From DASYXW01 sp035934405 (lineage in GTDB: Bacteria > Acidobacteriota > Terriglobia > UBA7540): a stretch of 18,055 nucleotides of DNA. A program made the translations under genes and the position numbers. Position 1 is the stretch's first letter. Each line of letters starts with the position of its first letter. The notes under the pieces are model-generated. The model searched no databases. It was not told the DNA's origin and was given only the letters and a program-made list of their open reading frames with translations. The stretch covers positions 1-18,055 of the forward strand of contig DASYXW010000067.1 in assembly GCA_035934405.1 (NCBI GenBank), written 5' to 3'. Below, one piece after another: positions 1 through 7,104 of this stretch.

Positions 1-1976
1 AGGAAGTAGTGCGCCTGGGCGAAGTTCGGGTCCAGTTCAATGGCTTGGCGAATGACTTGTATCCCCTGGTCGTGCTGGCCGGTGTTGTACATCAGCATTC
101 CAAGATAGGCGTTAATAATGAGGGAGAAGGGCTCAAGGTCCCGCGCCCTCTGATTCTCGGCGATGGCCTCCGTGTGCCGGTCCATGGCGCCCAAGTAAAC
201 GCCATACCAGTAGTGACCCACCGCATAGTCCGGGTTGAGCTCGACCGCGCGCTTGAATTCTCTGTCGGCCGCCGGCCAATCCCAGTCAAACCAAAACTTG
301 GCCATACCCAGCGAAGTGTGGACTTCGGCGAGCGTGGGATCAATCTCCAGGGCCTTCGTGGCCGTCCACTTGACCTGAGTTGCCGCCTCCCCGGGCGGAA
401 GGATGCCGTGGTAACTGCACAAGTCGTAGCAGTCGGCCAAGCCCGCATAGGCGAGAGCATAATTCGGGTCGAGGGCGGCGGCCTGATTGAAGCACTCGAT
501 CGCCTTCTCAAACGCTTCCGAGGTTCTCTGGTTCCAGTGATGGCGGCCTTTCAGATAGAGCCGGTAGGCTTCAGCGTTCTCCGTGTATCGCTTGACGAGC
601 TCTTCCTTTTGGTCGCCGGTCAGCTTGAGCTGCAACTTCTCCGTGATTTCTCGGGCGATCTCTTCCTCGATGGCGAAGATATCCGCCAGGGGGCGATCGT
701 AGCGCTCGCCCCAGAGCTGCCACCCCTTGGCCACGTCCACCAGCTCCGTCCCAATCCTCAAAGTGTCCCCTCGGTGCAGAACCCTCCCGGTGAGCACGGC
801 GCGGACCTTCAGCTCGCGCCCCACCTCCTGCGGGCCCGCGGCTCGGCCTTTGTAACGCATCACCGCGCTGCGCGCCATCACGCGCAGTTCCCGGATCTTC
901 GACAGGTTGTAGATCAGCGTCTCGGCAATGCCCTCGCCGAGGTACTCCGCCTCCGGGTCGCGGCTGGCGTTCTCAAAGGGCAGGACGGCGATGGAATCGA
1001 TGAAGGGCCTGGACTGACCCGATGAACGGGTGGAGATGCGCCCGGATTCGCTGACGTGCTTCAGCGCCTTCAGATCCGTGTGGAGCTCGGCGGCCGCCTG
1101 GTAGCGCGCCGCGCGGCTCTTCTCCAGCGCCTTCGAGATGATGAGTTCCAGTTCAAACGGCAACTCCGGATTCACGGCGGTGGGCGGCAGCGGCTCATCG
1201 CGCAAGATCGCCGCGAAGAACGCCGCCGTGCTCGCGCCGCTGAACGCCTGCCGCCCCGTCGCCATCTCATAGAGCACGGCGCCGAAACTGAATAGGTCGC
1301 TGCGCGCGTCCAGTTCTTCGCCCTGAGTCTGCTCCGGCGACATGTAGGCCACCGTGCCCACGGTGGCGCCGTCGCTCGTGAGGTGCTCGGGGTCGATGGA
1401 GAGGGTCGGCGCGTCGGGAGCCGGGGCGTGGGGGGCAGGGGTCAGCTCGTCCTTCCCCAGCCCCTGACGCTTGACCCCGGACCCCTGCAACTTCGCCAGG
1501 CCGAAATCCAGCAGCTTGGCGTGACCGCGCTCGGTCACGAAGATGTTGCCAGGCTTGATGTCGCGATGGATGATCCCTTTCTCGTGCGCCGCGTCCAGCG
1601 CGTCGGCGATCTCGATCCCCAGTTCCAGGACGCGGTCAAGAGGCAAAGCCGTTCCCGCCAGCACGTGCTTGAGCGTCTGCCCTTCCAGCAGCTCCATCAC
1701 GATGAAGAACTCGGCATCCTGCTCGGCGATTTCGTGGATGACGCAGATGTTGGGATGGTTCAGGGCGGAAGCGGCGCGCGCCTCGCGCTGGAAGCGTGCC
1801 AGAGCCTGCGCGTCCGCCGCCAGATGCTCGGGGAGAAACTTCAGGGCCACGTGACGGCCGAGCGTGAGGTCCTCGGCCTCATAGACCACACCCATGCCGC
1901 CGCCCCCTAACTTGCCCAGGAGCCGATAGTGGGAAACAGTTCTACCAGTTAACGGAGGGGCCTGCTCAACATCCAT
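1..1976 (-). CDS. Ser/Thr protein kinase with TolB-like and TPR domains (3' end outside window)
   Basis: Cytoplasmic Hanks-type kinase expected to phosphorylate Ser/Thr in response to a signal read by its C-terminal half. About 658 residues are present, reading in from the ATG at 1974-1976 with no stop before the left edge. Visible: glycine loop LGGGGMGVV (about residue 23), Lys46 in VALKF, HRDIKPGN (137-144), DFG (157-159), SPEQ activation segment. A TolB-like module follows (about 325-440, beginning DSIAVLPFENAS), then TPR-type helices with NP-D-A-H/Y-G spacing (about 475 onward). Unlike the kinase at 3158-6238, no membrane segment separates kinase and sensor, so I infer a soluble protein. 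The two kinase domains are nearly identical over long stretches, implying duplication or gene conversion. A low-complexity insert after DFG (about 164-190) lies where the paralogue also has one. No good Shine-Dalgarno lies before the ATG; the start was chosen because the kinase domain follows it directly. Confidence 0.93.
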   Translation of the reverse strand, partial: MDVEQAPPLTGRTVSHYRLLGKLGGGGMGVVYEAEDLTLGRHVALKFLPEHLAADAQALARFQREARAASALNHPNICVIHEIAEQDAEFFIVMELLEGQTLKHVLAGTALPLDRVLELGIEIADALDAAHEKGIIHRDIKPGNIFVTERGHAKLLDFGLAKLQGSGVKRQGLGKDELTPAPHAPAPDAPTLSIDPEHLTSDGATVGTVAYMSPEQTQGEELDARSDLFSFGAVLYEMATGRQAFSGASTAAFFAAILRDEPLPPTAVNPELPFELELIISKALEKSRAARYQAAAELHTDLKALKHVSESGRISTRSSGQSRPFIDSIAVLPFENASRDPEAEYLGEGIAETLIYNLSKIRELRVMARSAVMRYKGRAAGPQEVGRELKVRAVLTGRVLHRGDTLRIGTELVDVAKGWQLWGERYDRPLADIFAIEEEIAREITEKLQLKLTGDQKEELVKRYTENAEAYRLYLKGRHHWNQRTSEAFEKAIECFNQAAALDPNYALAYAGLADCYDLCSYHGILPPGEAATQVKWTATKALEIDPTLAEVHTSLGMAKFWFDWDWPAADREFKRAVELNPDYAVGHYWYGVYLGAMDRHTEAIAENQRARDLEPFSLIINAYLGMLMYNTGQHDQGIQVIRQAIELDPNFAQAHYF

Positions 1977-2077
1977 CCGCAGGATGGTAACCTGAAGATG
2001 CCGGGAAAAGCAAGCGGAGCAAGTGTAGGGTAGTGACTCACTTTGGCGATTCTTTGTCGGCCTATTCCCTTACTGTC

Positions 2078-2097
2078 ATTCCCGCGAAAGCGGGAAT
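2078..2097. repeat. Perfect hairpin repeat, ATTCCCGC-GAAA-GCGGGAAT
   Basis: An 8-bp perfect stem with a GAAA loop, inside the longer string GTCATTCCCGCGAAAGCGGG. The motif belongs to a very common class of dispersed intergenic repeats (the Neisseria dRS3 type has the same ATTCCC/GGGAAT ends). A complete unit usually closes with a second hairpin beginning TGGATCCCCGC; here a partial TGGATCCGCT is seen at about 2140, where IS-like sequence begins. Confidence 0.75.
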
Positions 2098-2165
2098 CCA
2101 TTGCGCAAGGCGCAGTGCACGCTCAGTTTGTCGCGACATGGATCCGCTAGGTTCACGCTGCAAGT

Positions 2166-2191
2166 GCAACACCTTGTATAAGAGGTGTTGC
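2166..2191. repeat. Inverted repeat at the left end of the IS30-like remnant
   Basis: GCAACACCT (2166-2174) and AGGTGTTGC (2183-2191) are perfect complements around an 8-base spacer. The right arm ends one base before the transposase ATG at 2193. The left arm with flanking CTGCAAGTGCAACACC resembles the terminal inverted repeat of IS30-family elements, and the pair could form a hairpin or operator that limits transposase expression. No matching right-end repeat was seen downstream. Confidence 0.5.
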
Positions 2192-2192
2192 G

Positions 2193-2573
2193 ATGGACAA
2201 ACAATATGCACAACTGACGGTGGAAGAGAGAATCGAGATTTACCGTCTGCATGCAGACGGTAAATCTCGACGCGCGATCAGCGTTGCCCTAGGTCGCTCG
2301 GCAGCAACCATTTCCCGTGAACTCCGGCGCAACAGTCTGGCCACCAAGTCCTGGGCAGGCGGTTATGCCCCCTGGCGCGCCCAGGCCCTCACCCACCGGC
2401 GCCGCCAGCGAGGCAGACCCCACAAGCTCACCTCCTCGCCGGAACTGCGCGCCGCAGTCCGGGGTTACCTGGAACAGGGTTGGTTCCCCGAGCAGATCGC
2501 CGGCCGCCAGGCCCAAGCCGAAGGCAGCAGCAAAAGGCAAGGCCAAACCGGCAGCGAACGAATAGAGACCTGA
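2193..2573 (+). pseudogene. IS30-family transposase, N-terminal remnant
   Basis: The first about 107 residues match the start of IS30-family transposases: LTVEERIEIYRLHADGKS, then the helix-turn-helix IAxxLGRSxxTISRELRRN, the GxYxxxxAQ-type segment, and WFPEQIAGR before the catalytic domain. From about 2512 the similarity stops; the reading runs through about 20 unrelated residues (QAQAEGSSKRQ...) to a stop at 2571-2573. Family members are normally 300-400 residues, so the whole DDE catalytic core is missing and the product cannot transpose. It could still bind DNA through the HTH. No frameshift restores the family sequence downstream, so this is a deletion, not a simple frame error. It separates the two kinase loci. 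Confidence 0.85.
2233..2270. repeat. 38-bp perfect palindrome inside the IS30 remnant
   Basis: Bases 2233-2251 are the exact reverse complement of 2252-2270, with no spacer (centre ...CTGCA/TGCAG...). It encodes residues around EIYRLHADGKSR of the transposase, just before the helix-turn-helix. I checked each of the 19 base pairs. Confidence 0.9.
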
Positions 2574-2592
2574 CCACGAATTCTCGGGAAGC

Positions 2593-2622
2593 CGCAGACC
2601 CACCGCGACGGGTCTGTGCTAC
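2593..2622 (-). repeat. Palindromic element supplying the PNPOx stop codon; possible terminator
   Basis: On the minus strand this reads GTAGCACAGACCC, 8-base loop, GGGTCTGCGGC. CAGACCC (2595-2601) pairs perfectly with GGGTCTG (2610-2616). The GTAG start matches the ends of the elements at 4950-5034 and 5632-5680, and its TAG (2619-2621) is the stop codon of the upstream gene. It could end transcription of the sigma-kinase-PNPOx cassette, but there is no T-run, so that role is inferred. Confidence 0.55.
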
Positions 2623-3161
2623 CGCTGGAGCTTCCACCGAGTGGCGGTATTGAGCGTCTTCTTCTCGTCCAATCCAAACACCGCCCGCGGACGAACCCCG
2701 TAGACCGGCTCTTTGAGATTCAGCATGTCTTTTTCGAACCCCGACATGTCGAACTTGTATTTGCGCTCGTAAATCCTGATGAACTTGCGGCGAAAGGCCA
2801 CGTCCAGGACCTCCTCGGTAACGCCCTCCACAATCACCGCTGCCTCCGCGTGCTCGGTAGCAATAACGCAATGCGGGTTCTCCGTCAGGTTCTTGGCTTT
2901 TCGCGATTGCCGTCCGCTGCTGAAGTAGAAGACTCCATCCAGCCACAGCCCCCACACGATCATCACGTGCGGCCTGCCATCCGGACGCGCCGTCGCCACC
3001 CAGTAGTTGTGACTCTCCTTCAGCCGCTCCTCCGCCCACTTCCAGGGCAGCAAACCCTTGATGCCTTCCGGAAGGCCGTACCCCGGCATGTGCGGGCGGC
3101 TGGCTTTCGGAGACGATCTTGCGGCTGGTTTCTTCTTCGCTGGCATGGCGCGGAACCTCAT
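2619..3161 (-). CDS. Pyridoxamine 5'-phosphate oxidase-like (flavin split-barrel) protein
   Basis: A 180-residue protein of the PNPOx-like split-barrel superfamily, whose members bind FMN, F420 or related cofactors. The fold signature is visible: an opening helix (WAEERLKESHNYWVATARPDGRPHV, about 42-66), then strands VWGLWLDGVFYFSS, SRKAKNLTENPHCVIAT and AAVIVEGVTEEV, and a C-terminal RPRAVFGLDE...ATRWKL. The ligand and reaction cannot be told from sequence. The ATG at 3161 overlaps the kinase stop as ATGA, which favours this start over the internal ATG at 3146 and suggests translational coupling. The N-terminus (about 1-25) is basic, Lys/Arg/Pro/Ser-rich and probably disordered. The stop TAG lies in a palindromic repeat. 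Pairing with a kinase suggests a redox or cofactor-linked effector, which is inference. Confidence 0.85.
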   Translation of the reverse strand: MRFRAMPAKKKPAARSSPKASRPHMPGYGLPEGIKGLLPWKWAEERLKESHNYWVATARPDGRPHVMIVWGLWLDGVFYFSSGRQSRKAKNLTENPHCVIATEHAEAAVIVEGVTEEVLDVAFRRKFIRIYERKYKFDMSGFEKDMLNLKEPVYGVRPRAVFGLDEKKTLNTATRWKLQR

Positions 3162-6100
3162 CGGAAATTTTTGATCAACACCGCGTCGGTCGTGTCTGTG
3201 CCGCGGGAGAGGGCCAGGCGGCCATCGTGGGACCAGTCGAACCAGCCAATCTCGTCCGAAGTGAAATGCGTCACCGGCCTCGGCGGGCCGCCCGCCAGCG
3301 GTTGCTCCCAGATGTTATCCACCCCATCCACGCGGTTGCGGAAAGAGATGGCGCGGCCATCGGGGCTCCATTGAAACAGACGCCCATCCCAAGGAACGTG
3401 AATCGGGAAAACCTTGGCCGGTCGGCCGCCCGCGAAAGGAATTATCGCCAGGCTCAATGGCTGATTCTGGTCGGGAACGTACGCGCAAGCGATCCACTTG
3501 CCATCGGGAGAGATGGATGGCGCAAACGAGTCATAGTCCGTCAACTGAGAGGCTGGGCCGCCTCCGCTCGGAACCTTCATCAGAACATTTTTGTCGGTTT
3601 GGCTCTGCGTGAAAACGACCCACCGGCCATCCGGCGATATGGCGGGAAGCTCGTCATCCTTCCCTTGGGTAAGCTGTTTCAGGTTGGTTCCGTCCAGGTC
3701 GATGCGCCAGATGCTCAGGTCGCCATTTCGGTCCTCCTGGGTGAAAGCAATGAAGCCGCCACGGAGAGAGACAGCGGGCTGGACGGATTGCGAGGATGCG
3801 TCGTTGCTGGTGAGCCGCTGCGGATTCGAGCCGTCTGCACCCATCTCCCAAAGGTCGTAGCGTCCGTTGTGAACCGAGGTATATACGATTTTCCCGTCCG
3901 GCGTCCACGCCAGACCATTCCAGCCATCGCGGTTCTGGTTTCCGGCGCTCAAGGTCCTTGTTTCAGGCTCCTTGGCTGGCATGGCCACTTGGATCGTGAA
4001 AAGAAATTGCTCCTGCAGGGCCAGCAGTGTCTTTCCGTCCGCGCTCGCGCGGATTCCCGTGTACCTGGAAAGGTCATGAGTGATCTGTCGGGTTTCTTCT
4101 CCCTCCACTGAGACTTCGTAAAGCTGAGCTGACCCCGACTGAAAGGCCGCCACCAACAGGTCACGGCTTCGAGGGAGCCAGGTGAAATCCTTGATGTCCG
4201 CCCAATGTGCACCCGGTACCGCCTGGGCTGGCCCGCCTCCCACCCCGATGGTGGCCAAAATCTGCTCCGGAGTTACTTGAACGAAGGCCAGGGTCTTGCC
4301 GTCCGGAGACCATGCGACCCGGGGGTGAATCCCGTCGGGTGCCTTATAGGATGCCAGCACCCGCTCGCCAGAGCCATCGAGCGATGTGGTCACTAAGTTT
4401 GTCTCCCCGGAGGCATACCGCACAAAGGCGACCCGCTGGCCATCGGGCGAAAATGTCGGCGGGCCGCCGATGCCCGCCAGCACCTTTCTTGGAGTTCCAC
4501 CGAGGGCCGGCACTTGATAGAGGTCGCCGTTAGGCTTCACAGGCTCCTGGCGGACGAAGTAAACGTAGTTGGCATCGGGTGAGAATGCGACGCCAGTGCA
4601 AACATCGTCGCCCAGAGTGGCAATCTGCACGTCACTGTCCGTGGCCAGTTGCTTCAGCCAGAGGCTCTGCTTGCCTCCCCTCGACTGCAGGTAGGCCACT
4701 CCTCCCCTCGACCGCACGTAGGCCACATACTTACCATCCGGTGAGATGTCCGCCTGCTGGAGGTCGCCGCTGCCCGTCACGCGCGTAAATGCCCACGGGG
4801 CTGGCGAACCGGGTGCACGGCTGGCGGCGCGATAGAGAATGTAGATGAGCACGGCGACCACCACCGTCCCCGCCGCCAGCAATGTGATAACGGATTTCTT
4901 GTGGCGCCTCACCAGGCCCGCGATCACCTGTGAATCAGAGCTTTCGCCCGTAGCGCCGGCATCTTGCCGGCTCCTGCTGTCGCGACCAGCCGCCGGAGCC
5001 TGCCCTGAGCGGACCGAAGGGACGGCGGCTCTACGCCCCGAGCTCGTGTCTCGCTGCAGGCGCTTCAAATCACCACGCATTTCGGCGGCGGTCTGGTAGC
5101 GTAAGTCGCGGTCCTTTTCCAAGGCTTTCAGAATGATCTCTTCGAGCTTGGGCGGTAAGTCCGGGTTGAGCCGCGATGGCGGCAGCGGATCTTCCTTGAG
5201 GATGGCGCTGAAGATTACGGCCGTCGTCGATCCGGTGAACGGCTGCTCGCCCGTGGCCATCTCATACAGCACGGCGCCGAAGCTGAACAGGTCCGTGCGC
5301 GCGTCGAGTTCCTCACCCCGCGCTTGCTCCGGCGACATGTAAGCGATCGTCCCCACGGTGGCGCCCGGGCTGGTGAGGTGGTCGGGGTCAATCGAGAGCG
5401 TTGGCGACTCGGAGGTCTCGGGTCGGGGGTCAGGGGCCATTTCGTCCTTCCCCGGCCCCTGATCCCTGACCCCTGACACCTGTAGTTTCGCCAATCCAAA
5501 ATCCAGAATCTTGGCGTGACCTCGCTCGGTCACAAAAATATTGGCGGGCTTGATGTCGCGATGGGTGATGCCTTTCTGATGCGCCGCGTCCAGCGCATCC
5601 GCGATCTCGATCCCCAGATCGAGCGCGCGTTGTAGGGGCACCCCTTGGGGTGCCCTGGGCGGGGCAAGGCCCGCCCCTACGGGCGTCTCAGCGATCAAAT
5701 GTTTCAGCGTCTTACCTTCCAGCAGCTCCATGACGATGAAGAACTCGGCATCCTGCTGCGCGATTTCGTGGATGACGCAGATGTTGGGATGGTTCAGGGC
5801 TGAAGCGGCGCGCGCCTCGCGCTGAAAGCGTGTCAGCGCCTGCGCGTCCGCCGCCAGAGGGTCGGGCAGAAACTTGAGGGCCACGTGGCGGCCGAGCGTG
5901 AGGTCTTCGGCCTCATACACCACCCCCATGCCGCCGCCGCCCAGCTTCTGGAGGACACGGTAGTGCGAGAGCGTCCTGCCCAGCAGGACGTCAGCCTGTC
6001 CCACCGCGTCAGCCAGGCGGGCCTCATCGTGAGCCAAGCCCTTGGCCGCCACCTCCAGCGCTGGCGCTTCCAGGAAGTTGTCGTCTTTTTCGTCTTGCGC

Positions 6101-6238
6101 CAGCAGCGATTCCACCGCTCGCCGCAGCGCTCCATCCCCAGCGCAGGCTCGCTCCAGGAAAGCCACTCTGCGGCTTGGTTCCTCCTCGAGCACGGCCTGG
6201 TACAAGTCGGCGATTTTCTGCCAGCGCTCAGGATCCAT
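3158..6238 (-). CDS. Transmembrane Ser/Thr kinase with PD40/TolB-type beta-propeller
   Basis: A 1026-residue receptor-like kinase. Residues 1-65 form a helical domain common ahead of acidobacterial kinases (PERWxxIxxLYxxxLEExPxxRxxFL). The kinase domain spans about 94-395: GGGGMG 100-105, Lys122, Glu141, HRDIKPAN 226-233, DFG 246-248, SPEQARGEELDART 302-315. One membrane helix follows (about 449-469). Residues 490-1026 carry about ten PD40/WD40-like repeats (xxSPDGxxxAF), a probable external propeller that senses a ligand or envelope component. The start overlaps the upstream sigma gene by 11 bp and the stop overlaps the next gene as ATGA, so this is one operon. Odd features: three inserts from palindromic repeats remain in frame, at about residues 186-202 (inside the kinase domain), 253-271 (after DFG) and 402-430 (juxtamembrane). 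All catalytic residues are intact. The likely target is the operon's sigma factor (inference). Confidence 0.95.
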   Translation of the reverse strand: MDPERWQKIADLYQAVLEEEPSRRVAFLERACAGDGALRRAVESLLAQDEKDDNFLEAPALEVAAKGLAHDEARLADAVGQADVLLGRTLSHYRVLQKLGGGGMGVVYEAEDLTLGRHVALKFLPDPLAADAQALTRFQREARAASALNHPNICVIHEIAQQDAEFFIVMELLEGKTLKHLIAETPVGAGLAPPRAPQGVPLQRALDLGIEIADALDAAHQKGITHRDIKPANIFVTERGHAKILDFGLAKLQVSGVRDQGPGKDEMAPDPRPETSESPTLSIDPDHLTSPGATVGTIAYMSPEQARGEELDARTDLFSFGAVLYEMATGEQPFTGSTTAVIFSAILKEDPLPPSRLNPDLPPKLEEIILKALEKDRDLRYQTAAEMRGDLKRLQRDTSSGRRAAVPSVRSGQAPAAGRDSRSRQDAGATGESSDSQVIAGLVRRHKKSVITLLAAGTVVVAVLIYILYRAASRAPGSPAPWAFTRVTGSGDLQQADISPDGKYVAYVRSRGGVAYLQSRGGKQSLWLKQLATDSDVQIATLGDDVCTGVAFSPDANYVYFVRQEPVKPNGDLYQVPALGGTPRKVLAGIGGPPTFSPDGQRVAFVRYASGETNLVTTSLDGSGERVLASYKAPDGIHPRVAWSPDGKTLAFVQVTPEQILATIGVGGGPAQAVPGAHWADIKDFTWLPRSRDLLVAAFQSGSAQLYEVSVEGEETRQITHDLSRYTGIRASADGKTLLALQEQFLFTIQVAMPAKEPETRTLSAGNQNRDGWNGLAWTPDGKIVYTSVHNGRYDLWEMGADGSNPQRLTSNDASSQSVQPAVSLRGGFIAFTQEDRNGDLSIWRIDLDGTNLKQLTQGKDDELPAISPDGRWVVFTQSQTDKNVLMKVPSGGGPASQLTDYDSFAPSISPDGKWIACAYVPDQNQPLSLAIIPFAGGRPAKVFPIHVPWDGRLFQWSPDGRAISFRNRVDGVDNIWEQPLAGGPPRPVTHFTSDEIGWFDWSHDGRLALSRGTDTTDAVLIKNFR
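4950..5034. repeat. 85-bp GTAG...CTAC palindromic element inside the kinase gene
   Basis: The ends are GTAGCGCCGGC and, on the opposite strand, GTAGAGCCGCC, an imperfect terminal inverted repeat. Inside lie a GCCGGC-ATCTT-GCCGGC hairpin (4955-4971) and the string CCCTGAGCGGACCGAAGGG. It is read through in frame and encodes the Ala/Arg/Ser/Gly-rich juxtamembrane stretch of the kinase. Confidence 0.6.
5430..5462. repeat. Inverted repeat TCAGGGGCC/GGCCCCTGA inside the kinase gene
   Basis: TCAGGGGCC (5430-5438) pairs with GGCCCCTGA (5454-5462). The surrounding 5421-5482 is a run of GGGGTCAGGG-like words on one strand and CCCTGACCCC on the other. It encodes the VRDQGPGKDEMAPDPRP insert just after the DFG motif. 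The paralogous kinase has a related, more decayed stretch at about 1430-1495. Confidence 0.55.
5632..5680. repeat. 49-bp GTAGGGG...CCCCTAC palindromic element inside the kinase domain
   Basis: It has perfect 7-bp terminal inverted repeats (GTAGGGG 5632-5638, CCCCTAC 5674-5680) and two internal hairpins: GGGCACCCC-TT-GGGGTGCCC (5636-5655) and GGGCGGG-GCAAGG-CCCGCCC (5657-5676). Compared with the paralogue at 1-1976, it adds about 14 residues (VGAGLAPPRAPQGV) between LKHLIAE and the LGIEIADALDAAH helix, without breaking the frame. Confidence 0.75.
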
Positions 6239-6912
6239 CCAGCTTGTCTCCGCTCAGCTCGCAACGCAGCCAACTCTTGGCCAGCTTCCAGTCGCGCAGC
6301 ACGGTGTCACTCGAAACCTCGAGGGCTTCGGCCGTTTCCTCCAGGTTGAGGCCGCCGAAGAAGTGCAGCTCCACCACCTGGCTCTTCCGTGGATCGACGG
6401 CAGCCAAAGCCGTCAAGGCCTCATCCAAAGCGACCAAGTCCACGTCCTGCGCCTCTGACACGGCCAACGCATCGTCCGGCTGGAGCGGCCGCATTTCGCC
6501 CCCCCCGCTTCATGGCCTGGCGAGACCGCGCCCAATCCACCAGAATCCGCCGCATCGCCTGGGCGCAAACCGCAAAAAAATGAATTCGGTTTTGCCAATT
6601 GGCATGTGCAGAATCCACCAGGCGCAGATAAGCCTCATTCACCAGCGCACTGGTCTGAAGCGTGTGATCGGGGGACTCGTAAGCCATGTACTGCCGCGCC
6701 ATCCGATGCAGCTCGTCGTACACGATGGGCATGAGCTTTTCGAGCGCGCTCTCGTCGCCCTCGTTCCAGGCCCGCAGCAGTTGCGTGACTTGGCTTGCGG
6801 ACGACTCCGTCACGGAGCCTTTCTGCCCTGCTTTAAAACTTTTCAAACGGTGGGTCTCCCCCTGGGCATTCCCTCGCGCCTTCATTATCACACTTTCTTT
6901 AGCTGGTTCCAT
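6228..6912 (-). pseudogene. ECF sigma factor (TIGR02999-like), split by one base in a G8 run
   Basis: Sigma-70 family regulator that would direct RNA polymerase to its own promoters. Region 2 is intact in the first reading frame: VTQLLRAWNEGDESALEKLMPIVYDELHR, HTLQTSALVNEAYLRLVD, NWQNRIHFFAVCAQAMRRILVDWARSR. Region 4 continues in another frame: LVALDEALTALAAVDPRKSQVVELHFFGGLNLEETAEALEVSSDTVLRDWKLAKSWL. The switch lies in the C8 run at 6499-6506 (G8 on the coding strand). With seven G the frame joins as KRGGEMRPLQPDDALAVSE and the protein is about 227 residues. As written, translation from 6912 ends after 163 residues without region 4. It overlaps the kinase start by 11 bp. The start is uncertain: ATG 6912 or ATG 6885, neither with a strong ribosome site. 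Sequencing error, true decay and slippage-based switching all remain possible. Confidence 0.88.
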
Positions 6913-7104
6913 CGATTTTCCAACCGATAACTGTGGGGTATTAACTCCTTCTCTCCTTCCTGGCCAAGAATTTTCTTTTCGCCCCTGCGGTTTTTTGTCC
7001 TCCGTTTCCGCTTAAGGAAGTTAGGGCAACTAGATTTCAAAACCGAATCAGGGGGGCCAACCAGGCAAGAACCAATGGCCGGCCACCGAAAAAGTGAGGG
7101 TGAC

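Noticed and set aside
9..1910. Long plus-strand ORFs (338, 79, 175 aa)
   Set aside because: They are antisense shadows of the kinase/TolB/TPR gene, which has continuous recognisable domains on the minus strand.
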